Position numbers and translations under genes: made by a program
Origin: Massilia sp. Root133
GTDB taxonomy: Bacteria > Pseudomonadota > Gammaproteobacteria > Burkholderiales > Burkholderiaceae_D
NCBI RefSeq assembly: GCF_001426525.1
Contig: NZ_LMEW01000035.1
Location: forward strand, 490,363-554,362
DNA: 64,000 nt
Reading direction: 5' to 3'
In this document: piece after piece, positions 27,927 through 35,660 of the stretch
Layout: each line of letters opens with the position of its first letter
Numbering within the stretch: the stretch's first letter is position 1
The notes under the pieces: model-generated
What the model was told of the DNA's origin: nothing
The model's input: only the letters and a program-made list of their open reading frames with translations
Database searches by the model: none

Positions 27927-28922
27927 TCAGGGCCGGCGGGCGACGGTCGACGCGCGCAGGATCAGTTGCGGCGCCACCTTGGTGAGCTTCTCGACGTGCT
28001 GGCCGCGGATCACGGCCAGCAGCTTTTCCATCGCGGTCGCGCCCATGCGCTCGCTCTGCAGGTCGACCGTGGTGAGGGCCGGCGTCGTGTATTTGCCGTA
28101 GGGGATATTGTCGAAACCGACGACGGAGATGTCCTGCGGGATCGAGATGCCGAGGTTCGACGCTTCCTTCATGAAGCCGAGCGCCATCAGGTCGTTGTAG
28201 CAGATCAGCGCATCGGGACGCTGGCTGCCCAGCACGATGGCGGAGCACAGGCGTTCGCCCTCGGCCAGCGACGGCGCCTCGGCGTCGAAGATCGCGAGCT
28301 CAAGGCCGGCCGCGTTCAGCGATTCGCGGATGCCGCCCAGGCGTTCCTCGTCGCGCCGCGACTTGGAAAAACCCAGGTAGGCGATGCGGCGGTGGCCCAG
28401 CATGCGCAGGTGCTGCGCGAGCATGTAGGCCCCGCCGTGGTCGTCGCTGGCCACCGTCGGCAGCGGCAGTTGCGCCAGGCTGCCGAAGAAGACCAGCGGC
28501 TTGTCGATCTCGGTCATCCACGTCATCTCGTGCTCGCGCATGCGCGAGAACACGATCATGCCGTCCACGCGCCGGCTCAGTTCTTCCAGGGTGCGCCGTT
28601 CGCGGCTGGGCGTTTCCTCCGTGTCGACGAGCAGGACGGAAAAGCCCTGGTCGTGCGCCACGCGGTTCGCGCCCTTCAGGATGCTGGAGAAGTGCGGGTT
28701 GGTGATGTCCAGCACGGAGAGGCCGATGGTGTTCGTGCGCCCCGTGATCATCGACTTGGCCAGCGGGTTCGATTTATAGCCCAGGCCCGCGATCGCGGAC
28801 TCGATCGCCGCCTCGACCTTGGGCGAAAAGCGCTGTGCGCCGTTGATGAATTTCGACACCGTGGCAGTGGACACGTGGGCGGCTGCGGCGACGTCGCGGA
28901 TGGTCGGGGCGGTCTTTTTCAT
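27927..28922 (-). CDS. LacI-family transcriptional regulator of the polyuronide locus
   Basis: 331 residues. The HTH TIRDVAAAAHVSTATVSKFING (residues 7-28) and hinge (NPLAKSMITGRTNTIG) are followed by a periplasmic-binding-like effector domain (CYNDLMALG, DISVVGFDNIPYGKYTTP). It is divergent from uronate dehydrogenase. GTTAAACG-type sites in front of the neighbouring catabolic genes are its likely operators; the hinge AKS/LAK-type residues fit a central CpG. The effector is probably a uronate or unsaturated uronate oligomer, which is inference. Confidence 0.9.
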   Translation of the reverse strand: MKKTAPTIRDVAAAAHVSTATVSKFINGAQRFSPKVEAAIESAIAGLGYKSNPLAKSMITGRTNTIGLSVLDITNPHFSSILKGANRVAHDQGFSVLLVDTEETPSRERRTLEELSRRVDGMIVFSRMREHEMTWMTEIDKPLVFFGSLAQLPLPTVASDDHGGAYMLAQHLRMLGHRRIAYLGFSKSRRDEERLGGIRESLNAAGLELAIFDAEAPSLAEGERLCSAIVLGSQRPDALICYNDLMALGFMKEASNLGISIPQDISVVGFDNIPYGKYTTPALTTVDLQSERMGATAMEKLLAVIRGQHVEKLTKVAPQLILRASTVARRP

Positions 28923-29060
28923 GGGAGGTTAATCGTTACTCAGCGGCACATCTTAGCATGCGTCCTTACGGGCGGAACCGAGCTTGGGCAAGAAATCGGC
29001 GTGTGGAATCGTTGCCACCTGTGCTGGCAAGGTCTCCGGGCGAAAAAGCGGTCCAAAAAA

Positions 29061-29104
29061 TTGACATTGAAAGCGTTTTGGATATACTCGGTTAAACGTT
29101 TAAC
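29061..29104 (+). promoter_or_regulatory. uronate dehydrogenase promoter with two LacI-type operators
   Basis: TTGACA (29061-29066), 16-bp spacer, TATACT (29083-29088). A perfect 14-bp palindrome GTTAAACGTTTAAC (29091-29104) covers the start site, and a second site TGAAAGCGTTTT (29068-29079) fills the spacer. This gives strong steric control. Confidence 0.85.
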
Positions 29105-29121
29105 AGAATGCGAGCCTGTCC

Positions 29122-29946
29122 ATGACCCAAGCGACCGAGTCCAAGCCTTTCCACCGTCTTCTCCTGACCGGCGCCGGTGGCGGCCTGGGCACCATGCTGC
29201 GCGAGCGGATCAAGCCGTGGGCCGACGTGGTCCGCCTCAGCGACATCAAGGACATCGCGCCCGCGGGGCCGGGCGAGGAAGTCGTGCGCTGCGACCTGGG
29301 CGACCGCGCCGCCGTGATGGCGTTGACGGAAGGCGTGGACGCCGTGCTGCACTTCGGCGGCGTCTCCGTCGAGGCCACGTTCGAGACGATCATGCACGCC
29401 AACATCCTCGGCCTGCACCACCTGTACGAGGCCGTGCACAAGCGCGGCATCAAGCGCGTGATCTACGCGAGCTCCAGCCACGTGGTCGGCTACTACCCGA
29501 CCACGCAAGTCGTCGACGCCAACGTGCCGCTGCGGCCGGACGGCATCTACGGCGTGTCGAAGTGCTTCGGCGAGGCCTTGTCGCGCTACTATTTCGACCG
29601 CTTCGGCATCGAGACCGTGTGCCTGCGCATCGGCTCGTCGTTCGGCGAGCCGCGCAACGCGCGCATGCTGGTCACGTTCCTCGCGTACGACGACCTCGTG
29701 GAACTGGTGCGCTGCGCCCTGTTCACGCCGCGCGTGGGCCACACGATCACGTACGGCGTGTCGGACAACCCGGTGCGCTGGTGGGACAACCGCGCGGCAG
29801 CCCACCTGGGCTTCGAGCCGCGCCACAGCGCGCGCGCGTTCGCCGACCGCTTCCCGGCCGGTGGCGCGTGGTCGGATGCGGGCGACATCACGGCCGTGTA
29901 CCAGGGCGGGCCGTTCCTGACGGCGGGGCCGATCTACGAAGACTGA
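29122..29946 (+). CDS. udh: uronate dehydrogenase (NAD-dependent)
   Basis: Oxidises D-glucuronate or D-galacturonate to the aldaric acid lactone with NAD+, first step of the oxidative uronate route. 274-residue extended SDR: nucleotide site TGAGGGLG (16-23), VRLSDIKDI, HFGGVSVE, and the catalytic Tyr143-x3-Lys147 in GIYGVSKCFGE with Ser in YASSSH. NPVRWWDN near the C-terminus is typical of bacterial Udh. It handles saturated uronates, whereas GH88/GH105 release unsaturated ones, so the substrate should contain both. Downstream aldarate genes are not in the window. Confidence 0.88.
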   Translation: MTQATESKPFHRLLLTGAGGGLGTMLRERIKPWADVVRLSDIKDIAPAGPGEEVVRCDLGDRAAVMALTEGVDAVLHFGGVSVEATFETIMHANILGLHHLYEAVHKRGIKRVIYASSSHVVGYYPTTQVVDANVPLRPDGIYGVSKCFGEALSRYYFDRFGIETVCLRIGSSFGEPRNARMLVTFLAYDDLVELVRCALFTPRVGHTITYGVSDNPVRWWDNRAAAHLGFEPRHSARAFADRFPAGGAWSDAGDITAVYQGGPFLTAGPIYED

Positions 29947-29969
29947 AGCGCGCGCGAACGCGACATGCC

Positions 29970-30004
29970 GGGCCGGTGCAGCGATGCCCGGCCCTTTTTT
30001 TTTC
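29970..30004 (+). terminator. intrinsic terminator after udh
   Basis: GGGCCGG (29970-29976) pairs with CCGGCCC (29988-29994) across an 11-nt loop, followed by ten T residues. Confidence 0.85.
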
Positions 30005-30022
30005 CAGCAACCGGATCAAACC

Positions 30023-30242
30023 GCGATTTTTGGAAATAGCTTCAATTCGGGGTCAGAGCCCTTTTCGGTGCAAGTTCCTTGAAGCGAGTACGAACGGGTG
30101 GCAGAGGAAGGGCCGCCCGCCACATCGTGATGCGGCGGGCGCAAGCCAGTGTTTGTTAGCGCAGTGGACATTGATCCGAAATGTGCTCTGACCCCGAATT
30201 TAGAAAAAAATGTGCTCTGACCCCGATTTTGGGAAATGGCTT
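30023..30242. repeat. REP-like element with flanking near-direct repeats
   Basis: No gene is seen in 29947-30320. This stretch holds GGGGTCAGAGCCC (30049-30061), two inverted copies GCTCTGACCCCG (30185-30196, 30214-30225) and a hairpin GCCCGCC...GGCGGGC (30115-30140). It is bounded by two near-identical segments, CGATTTTTGGAAATAGCTT (30024-30042) and CGATTTTGGGAAATGGCTT (30224-30242). This looks like a mobile repeat unit; no transposase is present. Confidence 0.7.
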
Positions 30243-30247
30243 AGGAT

Positions 30248-30279
30248 AAAAAAATGCCGCCAGGTTGCCCCGGCGGCAT
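30248..30279 (-). terminator. intrinsic terminator of the TonB receptor operon
   Basis: On the minus strand, ATGCCGCC/GGCGGCAT form an 8-bp stem with a 10-nt loop followed by seven T residues (A-run 30248-30254 on plus). Confidence 0.85.
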
Positions 30280-30320
30280 CGAGGGAAACGCGGGCTGGGG
30301 CCCGCGGAGGAAACCCGGTA

Positions 30321-32813
30321 TCAGAACTTCAGGTCGAGGCGCACGCTGTAGAAGCGGAACACGTCGCGCGGCGGAACCCAGCTGTTGACCGTGATGGCCG
30401 GCGAGGTCGACGTCGGGCCCGTGCGGTACGACGGACCGCTCGCGTTGGCGTTGCCGATGTAGAAGCGGTCGAACAGGTTGTTGATGCGGAAGGACAGGCG
30501 CCACATGTCGTTGTTCTGGCGCAGGCCGAATCCGAGGTCGGAGATCGAGTACGCGTTGTTCACCGAGCGCGGGTCGTTGTTGATGTTGGTCTGGTACTCG
30601 CTCTGGTAACGCACGTTCGCGTTCACGAACGCCCAGTACGGACGGTCCGCGAAGTGGTAGTCGTAGTTGGTGCCGATGTTGACCTTGTTCTTCGGCGTGC
30701 CCGGGAAGATCCCGCCCGTCAGGTTCTGCACGCCCGTCGTCGAACCGGCGCGGATCGGGAAACAGGCGCGGTTCCAGCCGCCCAGCGAACCGCCTTCGCC
30801 CAGGCCCGTCGTGCCGATGGCGGGGTTCGTGTTGTCCTGGTAGCAGGGGCCGTTCTTCCAGTCGACGATCTCCGGCCGGGTGTACGCGTACGACAGGTTC
30901 ATCGACCAGTTCGACGTCAGCAGGAAGTGCGAATCGATTTCGAAGCCGCGCGTGCGGATCTTCGGGATCGAGTTCAGCTGCGTATAGATCGTCGGGTCGT
31001 TCGGCAGCACGAACGACGTGTTCTGCTGGTAGTTCTTGAAGTCCGTCTTGTAGATCGTGGCCGCGAGCGACATGCGGTTGTGGAACAGGTTCGCCTTGGT
31101 CCCGAGCTCGATACTGCGGCTCGTCTCCGGGGCCACCGGGAACGCGGCCGCCGCCTTCAGGCCGCTCGTCACGTCGTACGCGAGCCCCTTGTAGCCGGTC
31201 GCCGTCATCGCATAGACCATCCAGTCGCTGTTGATCTGCTTCTGGATCGACAGCTTGCCCGTCGTCGCCCAGTCGCGGTTGCCGCTGCTGGAGAACTGGT
31301 CCTGGCCGACGGGGCCCGGCACGAACGTCGAGCGGTCCAGCTGGTCCGTGTAGAAGTTGCGGATGTAGTTGAAGCCCGACGTTTCCACGTTGCGGCGGAT
31401 GCCCGCGACCAGCGTGTACGTCGGATAGAAGTCCCACGTGGCCTGGCCGAACACGGCGCGGTTCACGTTGTAGATGTCGGTGTAGTAGTTCGTGGGGCTC
31501 GACGGCGAGCTGGCCGTGCAGACGCTCGGCCGCACGCAGAAGCCGCGGATGAAGTGGCGGTCGATCTCGTTCTGCGCCCACCACAGGCCGGCCACGTAGC
31601 GCAGCTTGCCGACGTCCGGCGACACATAGCGGAATTCCTGCGTCTTCGAGCGGATGTCGTAGGTGCCGAACTGCGCGTTGCCGACGCTGAACTTCGTCTC
31701 GCCCGGTCGCGCGATGGTCGGCACGTCGACGAAGTCCTGGTCGCGGTAATCGTTTGCCTTGTAATGCTCGTACGACGAGATCGACATCAGCGTGCCGTCG
31801 TTCGGCAGGTTGTACGAGAACTTCAGGCCCGTGCCGAACGTGGACGAGTTGATCCCGGTCGGGAAGTCGCGCCGCACGTTGCGGTTGTTCGGATCGTACG
31901 GGTTGATGCCGGCCAGCGTGAGCGACGCGGGCAGTTGCGGGTTACCGTTCATGTACGCGGTCGCGAGGTCGGCCGGGCTGCCCGCGCGATAAAAGCCGTT
32001 CACGGCCGTCACGCCGCGGCTGTTTTCCTGCGTGTTGTAATGCGGCGTGAAGTCGATCTCCAGGTCCTTGATCGGGCTCCACTGGAACTTCGTCATGATC
32101 GTCCTGCCGCCCGAGCCGTTGACCTTCTGGCCGTTCGTCAGGTTCGTGAAGTTACCCGGCATGTCGCTCTTGTTGACGGCGATGCGCATGCCGAAGTCGT
32201 CGCGCAGCTTGCCGCCGACCGACGCGCCCGCGCGCCATTCGTGGTCGTTCGTGTAGTACGCGTTGGCGCGGTAGACGATCGGCCCGCTGATCGGCTTCGT
32301 CACGATGTTGATGGCGCCGGCCACGGCGGACTTGCCGAACAGCGTGGACTGCGGTCCTTTCAGCACCTCGACGCGGGCCACGTCGGCCAGGTCGCGGAAG
32401 GCCTGGAACTGGCTCGCGATCGGGATGTCGTCGATGATGACGGAGACGTCGGACTCCACGCCGATGCCGACGGAGACGGTACCGATACCACGCATGAAGA
32501 TGGCGTTGTTGGCGGCCGTCGTCCCCGACGACAGCGTCAGCGACGGCGTCAGGTTGATGACATCCTCGATCTCGCGCACGTTGTTGCGCTGGATCTCCGC
32601 CTCGGACAGCACGGAGATCGACTCCGGCACGTTTTCCAGCCGCTCCACGCGCTTGTTCGCCGTGACCAGGACGGTCTGCAGCTGGTTGGGGTTCGTCGGT
32701 GCTTCTTGCGCCTGCGCCTGCGCGGGCACGGTCCAGTGGGCGACGGCCATCGCGACGACGGCCGCCACGGGCTTGGCCGCGATCCGCGCGCCCGGTGTTC
32801 TCTGCTTGCTCAC
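30321..32813 (-). CDS. TonB-dependent outer-membrane receptor (oligouronide candidate)
   Basis: 830 residues: signal peptide (to about AQAQA35), plug domain (LQTVLVTANKRVERLENVP, VEVLKGPQSTLFGKSAVAGAINIVTK) and a 22-strand barrel ending in YSVRLDLKF, with the C-terminal Phe required for insertion. It lies 18 bp downstream of the GH88 gene in one unit. In proteobacterial glycan loci such receptors import oligosaccharides across the outer membrane, replacing SusCD. Oligouronide is inferred from context; nothing indicates a siderophore. Confidence 0.88.
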   Translation of the reverse strand: MSKQRTPGARIAAKPVAAVVAMAVAHWTVPAQAQAQEAPTNPNQLQTVLVTANKRVERLENVPESISVLSEAEIQRNNVREIEDVINLTPSLTLSSGTTAANNAIFMRGIGTVSVGIGVESDVSVIIDDIPIASQFQAFRDLADVARVEVLKGPQSTLFGKSAVAGAINIVTKPISGPIVYRANAYYTNDHEWRAGASVGGKLRDDFGMRIAVNKSDMPGNFTNLTNGQKVNGSGGRTIMTKFQWSPIKDLEIDFTPHYNTQENSRGVTAVNGFYRAGSPADLATAYMNGNPQLPASLTLAGINPYDPNNRNVRRDFPTGINSSTFGTGLKFSYNLPNDGTLMSISSYEHYKANDYRDQDFVDVPTIARPGETKFSVGNAQFGTYDIRSKTQEFRYVSPDVGKLRYVAGLWWAQNEIDRHFIRGFCVRPSVCTASSPSSPTNYYTDIYNVNRAVFGQATWDFYPTYTLVAGIRRNVETSGFNYIRNFYTDQLDRSTFVPGPVGQDQFSSSGNRDWATTGKLSIQKQINSDWMVYAMTATGYKGLAYDVTSGLKAAAAFPVAPETSRSIELGTKANLFHNRMSLAATIYKTDFKNYQQNTSFVLPNDPTIYTQLNSIPKIRTRGFEIDSHFLLTSNWSMNLSYAYTRPEIVDWKNGPCYQDNTNPAIGTTGLGEGGSLGGWNRACFPIRAGSTTGVQNLTGGIFPGTPKNKVNIGTNYDYHFADRPYWAFVNANVRYQSEYQTNINNDPRSVNNAYSISDLGFGLRQNNDMWRLSFRINNLFDRFYIGNANASGPSYRTGPTSTSPAITVNSWVPPRDVFRFYSVRLDLKF

Positions 32814-32831
32814 AACGTCTCCTTGGTTTTT

Positions 32832-34052
32832 CTAATGAAAACTGCCAGTCCCGCTGCGCGCCGCCTTCAGGCGCAGCAGCGCCTCCAGAAAGTAGTAGTC
32901 CGCGTAGTTCAGCGGCACGTCGATTTCCGATTTGGCCGGCTTGTGGCCGGTCGCATGCTTGAGGAGGAAGCCGCCGTTGTCGCCGGGTTTTGCGAGGTAC
33001 GCATCGGACGACAGGCTGCGCAGCGTCTGTTCGGCGAAGTCGCGGTAGCGCGCGGCCGTCTCGCGGTCGGAGAACGTCGCCAGTTCCAGCAGGGCGGAGG
33101 CGGCGATGGCGGCGGCGGACGCGTCGCGTGGGGCGTCGGGAATGGCCGGGTCGTCGAAGTCCCAGAAGGGCACCTTGTCGGCCGGCAGGCGTGGATGGGT
33201 CGTGTAGAAGCGGGCGATCTTGTGCGCCTGCCGGAGGTATTCGTCGCGATGCGTCTCGCGGTACATCATCGTGTAGCCGTACAGGCCCCACGCCTGCCCG
33301 CGCGCCCATGCGGAGCCGTCCGCGTAACCTTGCACGGTCACGCGCGCACGCACGGCGCCCGTCTTCGGGTCGTAGTCGACGAGATGGAAGCTGGAGCCGT
33401 CGGGGCGGAAGTGATTCTTCAGTGCGGTGTCGGCATGGGCGATGGCGATCTCGCGGTAGCGCGGTTCGTTCGCGGCCTTCGCGGCCCACATCAGCAGCTC
33501 CAGGTTCATCATGTTGTCGATGATGACGGGGAAGGCCCACGTCGTATTGGGCCACAGGTCCCACGACTGGATGCTGCCGACTTTCGGGTTGAAGCGCGTG
33601 ATGAGCGTCGTCGCGCCGGCCAGGAGGGCGTCGCGGTAGGCGCTGCGCGTGGCCGCGTCGTCCACGAGGCGCAGGCCGTTGCCGTAGCCGGCGCCCAGCA
33701 TGAAGCCGAGATCGTGCTGGGACTTGTCGAACTTCGCGGGCGCCGTCAGCGCCGTGTAGCGCATCGCGGCCGTTTTCCATGTCGCGTCGCCGGTGGCCTC
33801 GAACAGGTACCACAGCGAGCCGGGAAAGAAGCCGGCCGTCCAGTCGCCCGGCCCGACCATTTTTACGTCGCCGCGCTCCACGGTGCGGGGGAAGCCCGGC
33901 TTGCCCGCGGCCTTGTCCAGCAGGATGCGGTACTGCGCGGAGGCGACCTTGAAGTCCTTGTCGATGACGGCGCCGATCGGTTCCGCGGCGGCTGCGGCCG
34001 ACGCGACGCAGGCCGCCAGCAGGATCCCGCAGATAATCGTTTTCGCCGTCAT
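32832..34052 (-). CDS. GH88 unsaturated glucuronyl hydrolase
   Basis: Hydrolyses the unsaturated uronic acid at the non-reducing end of lyase products. From ATG 34052 (AAGGAGA upstream) it is 406 residues with a signal peptide ending SAAAAA. Family markers: DWTAGFFPGSLWYL, the Asp-bearing HDLGFMLGAGYGNGL, SIQSWDLWPN, FPVIIDNMMNLELLMWA (second catalytic Asp region), and GYADGSAWARGQAW. An upstream in-frame ATG at 34088 lies on the promoter -10 and is unlikely. Together with the GH105 protein this gives two unsaturated-uronidases, probably for different linkages or compartments. Confidence 0.9.
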   Translation of the reverse strand: MTAKTIICGILLAACVASAAAAAEPIGAVIDKDFKVASAQYRILLDKAAGKPGFPRTVERGDVKMVGPGDWTAGFFPGSLWYLFEATGDATWKTAAMRYTALTAPAKFDKSQHDLGFMLGAGYGNGLRLVDDAATRSAYRDALLAGATTLITRFNPKVGSIQSWDLWPNTTWAFPVIIDNMMNLELLMWAAKAANEPRYREIAIAHADTALKNHFRPDGSSFHLVDYDPKTGAVRARVTVQGYADGSAWARGQAWGLYGYTMMYRETHRDEYLRQAHKIARFYTTHPRLPADKVPFWDFDDPAIPDAPRDASAAAIAASALLELATFSDRETAARYRDFAEQTLRSLSSDAYLAKPGDNGGFLLKHATGHKPAKSEIDVPLNYADYYFLEALLRLKAARSGTGSFH

Positions 34053-34088
34053 GGGCCCCGTCTCCTTGTTGGTCTGATTATTGAGCAA

Positions 34089-34139
34089 ATCGTAATCAGA
34101 ACGGGAAGCGGTGTCAACAAAAATAGGTAAACGCTTAAC
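34089..34139 (-). promoter_or_regulatory. promoter and LacI-type operator of the GH88-TonB receptor unit
   Basis: Minus strand TTGACA (34112-34117), 17-bp spacer, TACGAT (34089-34094). The operator GGTAAACGCTTAAC (34126-34139) lies 8 bp upstream of the -35, unlike the other sites, so regulation here could be through looping or activation. CTGATTA/TAATCAG arms flank the -10. Confidence 0.75.
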
Positions 34140-34207
34140 TGGATGTTTTCAGGGCGTGACGACGTGCTGGTGGTGCCAAGAGCGAAAACGTTTTGCCGGC
34201 CGGGCGA

Positions 34208-34498
34208 CTAGAACGGCGGCGGCGCGTCCGGCGGGAGCGGCGGCACGTCGAGGTCGATCGTCGTACGCGGCAGGTGCGCGAGATCCGCGCCGTCGACGAG
34301 CGCCTGCGCCTGGAACGCGGCATGCGCGCGCACGCCATGCTTTTGCACGGCCACGAGCATCACGGGCAGGGTGGGGAAGTATGGACGCAGGCGTTCCAGC
34401 AGCACGTCGCCGACGCCGGGCGCGACCCACGCGGGCGGCGGGAAGGCCAGTGCCACGCGCACGCCTTTCAGTTCGGCGAGGGCGACCTCGAGTTTCAT
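34208..34498 (-). CDS. small protein of unknown function, coupled to the S24 repressor
   Basis: 96 residues beginning MKLEVALAELKGVRVALAFP, ending in a proline-rich acidic tail (DLDVPPLPPDAPPPF). The ATG overlaps the repressor stop as ATGA, so it is translated by coupling and regulated with it. The middle (YFPTLPVMLVAVQKHG) resembles a beta-alpha unit. No family recognised. The tight link suggests a partner or co-regulated effector of the repressor rather than chance. Confidence 0.6.
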   Translation of the reverse strand: MKLEVALAELKGVRVALAFPPPAWVAPGVGDVLLERLRPYFPTLPVMLVAVQKHGVRAHAAFQAQALVDGADLAHLPRTTIDLDVPPLPPDAPPPF

Positions 34499-35205
34499 AT
34501 CCGGTCGCTTTCCTTGCGCACGACGCGGCCGATGATGAGGCAGGCGTTGCCCTGGCAGAGTTTGCGGTGGTATTTGCGCTGGTCCGGATTGTCCGACGTC
34601 AGCCACCATTTGCCGGCGTCGCGCGTCAGCCGCTTCACGACGGCCTCGCCTTCGTAGTTGAAGGCATACACGGCACCGTCCATGAGCTTCGTGTCGAGCG
34701 TGTTGATGATGACGATGTCCCCCGCATACAGCGACGGTTCCATGCTCTCGCCCTTGACGAGGATGGCCATCAGGTGGTCGGGATGGTAGTTGTGCCGTTC
34801 GATCCACGTGCGGCGCATGCCGAGCGTGCCGCCGTCGCGGCGTTCGGGCTCAGTCTGAAAGCCCGTGATCCCGGCCGAGAGCCGCAGCTTGACCATGCGG
34901 ATCTGGACGAATTCCGCATCGTCGTTGTCGGCCGGGCGCACCGGCATGCCGTCCTTCAGGCCGTGGAAGGGCGCCTGGCGCGGGTCGCCTTCGCCGGTCA
35001 TCAACCAGATGTGCGAGAACCCGAGTTCGCGCTCGATGTTCAGCGCGTAGCGGATGTCCATCGATTTGATTTTCCCGGTCAGCCACTGGTTCACCACGCT
35101 CTTCGAGGCGCCCGAGGCTTTGACGAGGCCGGTCTGGCCACGCTCGCCTTCGAGCTGCGGCGTGGTGCGGTAGATGTGGTCGAGGCGGTCGGATAAGAGG
35201 TTCAT
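34495..35205 (-). CDS. HTH/S24-peptidase repressor (LexA/CI-like)
   Basis: 236 residues: an N-terminal Cro/CI-type HTH (LVKASGASKSVVNQWLTGKIKS, about 25-45) and a C-terminal S24 autocleavage domain with the Ser-containing LVKGESMEPSLYAGDIVII and Lys in GEAVVKRLTRD. Such proteins are inactivated by RecA-stimulated self-cleavage, so DNA-damage induction is expected. The start could also be GTG 35220. Divergent from a holin-like gene whose promoter carries matching half-sites (35230-35277). It resembles repressors of prophages and of domesticated SOS islands. Confidence 0.85.
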   Translation of the reverse strand: MNLLSDRLDHIYRTTPQLEGERGQTGLVKASGASKSVVNQWLTGKIKSMDIRYALNIERELGFSHIWLMTGEGDPRQAPFHGLKDGMPVRPADNDDAEFVQIRMVKLRLSAGITGFQTEPERRDGGTLGMRRTWIERHNYHPDHLMAILVKGESMEPSLYAGDIVIINTLDTKLMDGAVYAFNYEGEAVVKRLTRDAGKWWLTSDNPDQRKYHRKLCQGNACLIIGRVVRKESDRI

Positions 35206-35229
35206 GTTCAGGCCCTGCACTCGTTTGGG

Positions 35230-35277
35230 TTTAGTGTTCTTGACGTTGATCAGTTTAGAGTTCTATACTGGACTCTA
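35230..35277 (+). promoter_or_regulatory. holin-like gene promoter overlapped by repressor half-sites
   Basis: Promoter TTGACG (35240-35245), 18-bp spacer, TATACT (35264-35269). Half-sites TTTAGTGTTCT (35230-35240) and TTTAGAGTTCT (35254-35264) repeat at 24 bp, and TAGAGT-N10-ACTCTA (35256-35277) is an inverted repeat across the -10. Likely operator of the divergent S24 repressor, also giving autoregulation. Confidence 0.72.
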
Positions 35278-35333
35278 CTCGACTTGCCGGGTTTTGTGAA
35301 GGGGAGGCGAGCTTTCGATGGGGGAGAACAGCT

Positions 35334-35546
35334 ATGAACAGACCAAGTATCTTCGGCGTGGCCAGCTATGTCGCGGGCGTGGCGTCGATCGGCGCATCGT
35401 TGACGATGGCGGACGTCGGGGCGGCGGTCGGTATCGCGACCGCCGTCCTGACCTGCCTGACCAATACCGTGTACACGTACCGCCGCGATCGCCGCGAGCA
35501 ACGGGAGTGCGAGGCGCGGCTCGCGCAGCTGGAGCGGCAGACGTGA
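35334..35546 (+). CDS. small membrane protein, holin-like
   Basis: 70 residues: MNRPSIFGVASYVAGVASIG, two hydrophobic segments (about 6-24 and 27-48) and a charged tail YRRDRREQRECEARLAQLERQ. This two-helix plus basic-tail plan, and the VGIATAVLTCLTNTVY segment, resemble class II phage holins of the HP1/lambdoid-like groups. ATG follows GGGGGAGA by 7 nt. No endolysin, spanin or structural phage genes are nearby. It may be a prophage relic or a domesticated membrane-permeabilising effector under S24/SOS control. Confidence 0.6.
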   Translation: MNRPSIFGVASYVAGVASIGASLTMADVGAAVGIATAVLTCLTNTVYTYRRDRREQRECEARLAQLERQT

Positions 35547-35547
35547 G

Positions 35548-35575
35548 AGTCACTTTGATTTAGATCAAAGTGACT
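35548..35575. promoter_or_regulatory. perfect FNR/ANR box within a 12-bp-arm palindrome
   Basis: AGTCACTTTGAT-TTAG-ATCAAAGTGACT. The core TTGAT-N4-ATCAA is the exact FNR/ANR consensus, centred at 35561.5, 100 bp upstream of the FtsH-like start. The 12-bp arms directly after the holin-like stop could also fold as an RNA hairpin, but no T-run follows. Confidence 0.65.
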
Positions 35576-35660
35576 TCGGTGTGATCTGTCAGACAGTGGG
35601 GCGAGAGGCTTAGGCGCTGAAAGAGCTCAGGCAGACAGAGCTCAGGCGCAGGGAGGCGGC

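Noticed and set aside
30048..30225. CRISPR-like spaced repeats
   Set aside because: Copies are short, in both orientations and unevenly spaced, with no cas genes; they fit a REP-type family.
30210..34130. 1306-codon plus-strand open frame across the TonB receptor and GH88 genes
   Set aside because: Arg/Val/Asp-rich repeats produced by reading GC-rich genes in antisense; no start signal or domain.
34495..35546. Intact prophage
   Set aside because: Only a repressor, a coupled small ORF and a holin-like gene; no integrase, terminase, capsid or tail genes, and no att repeats seen.
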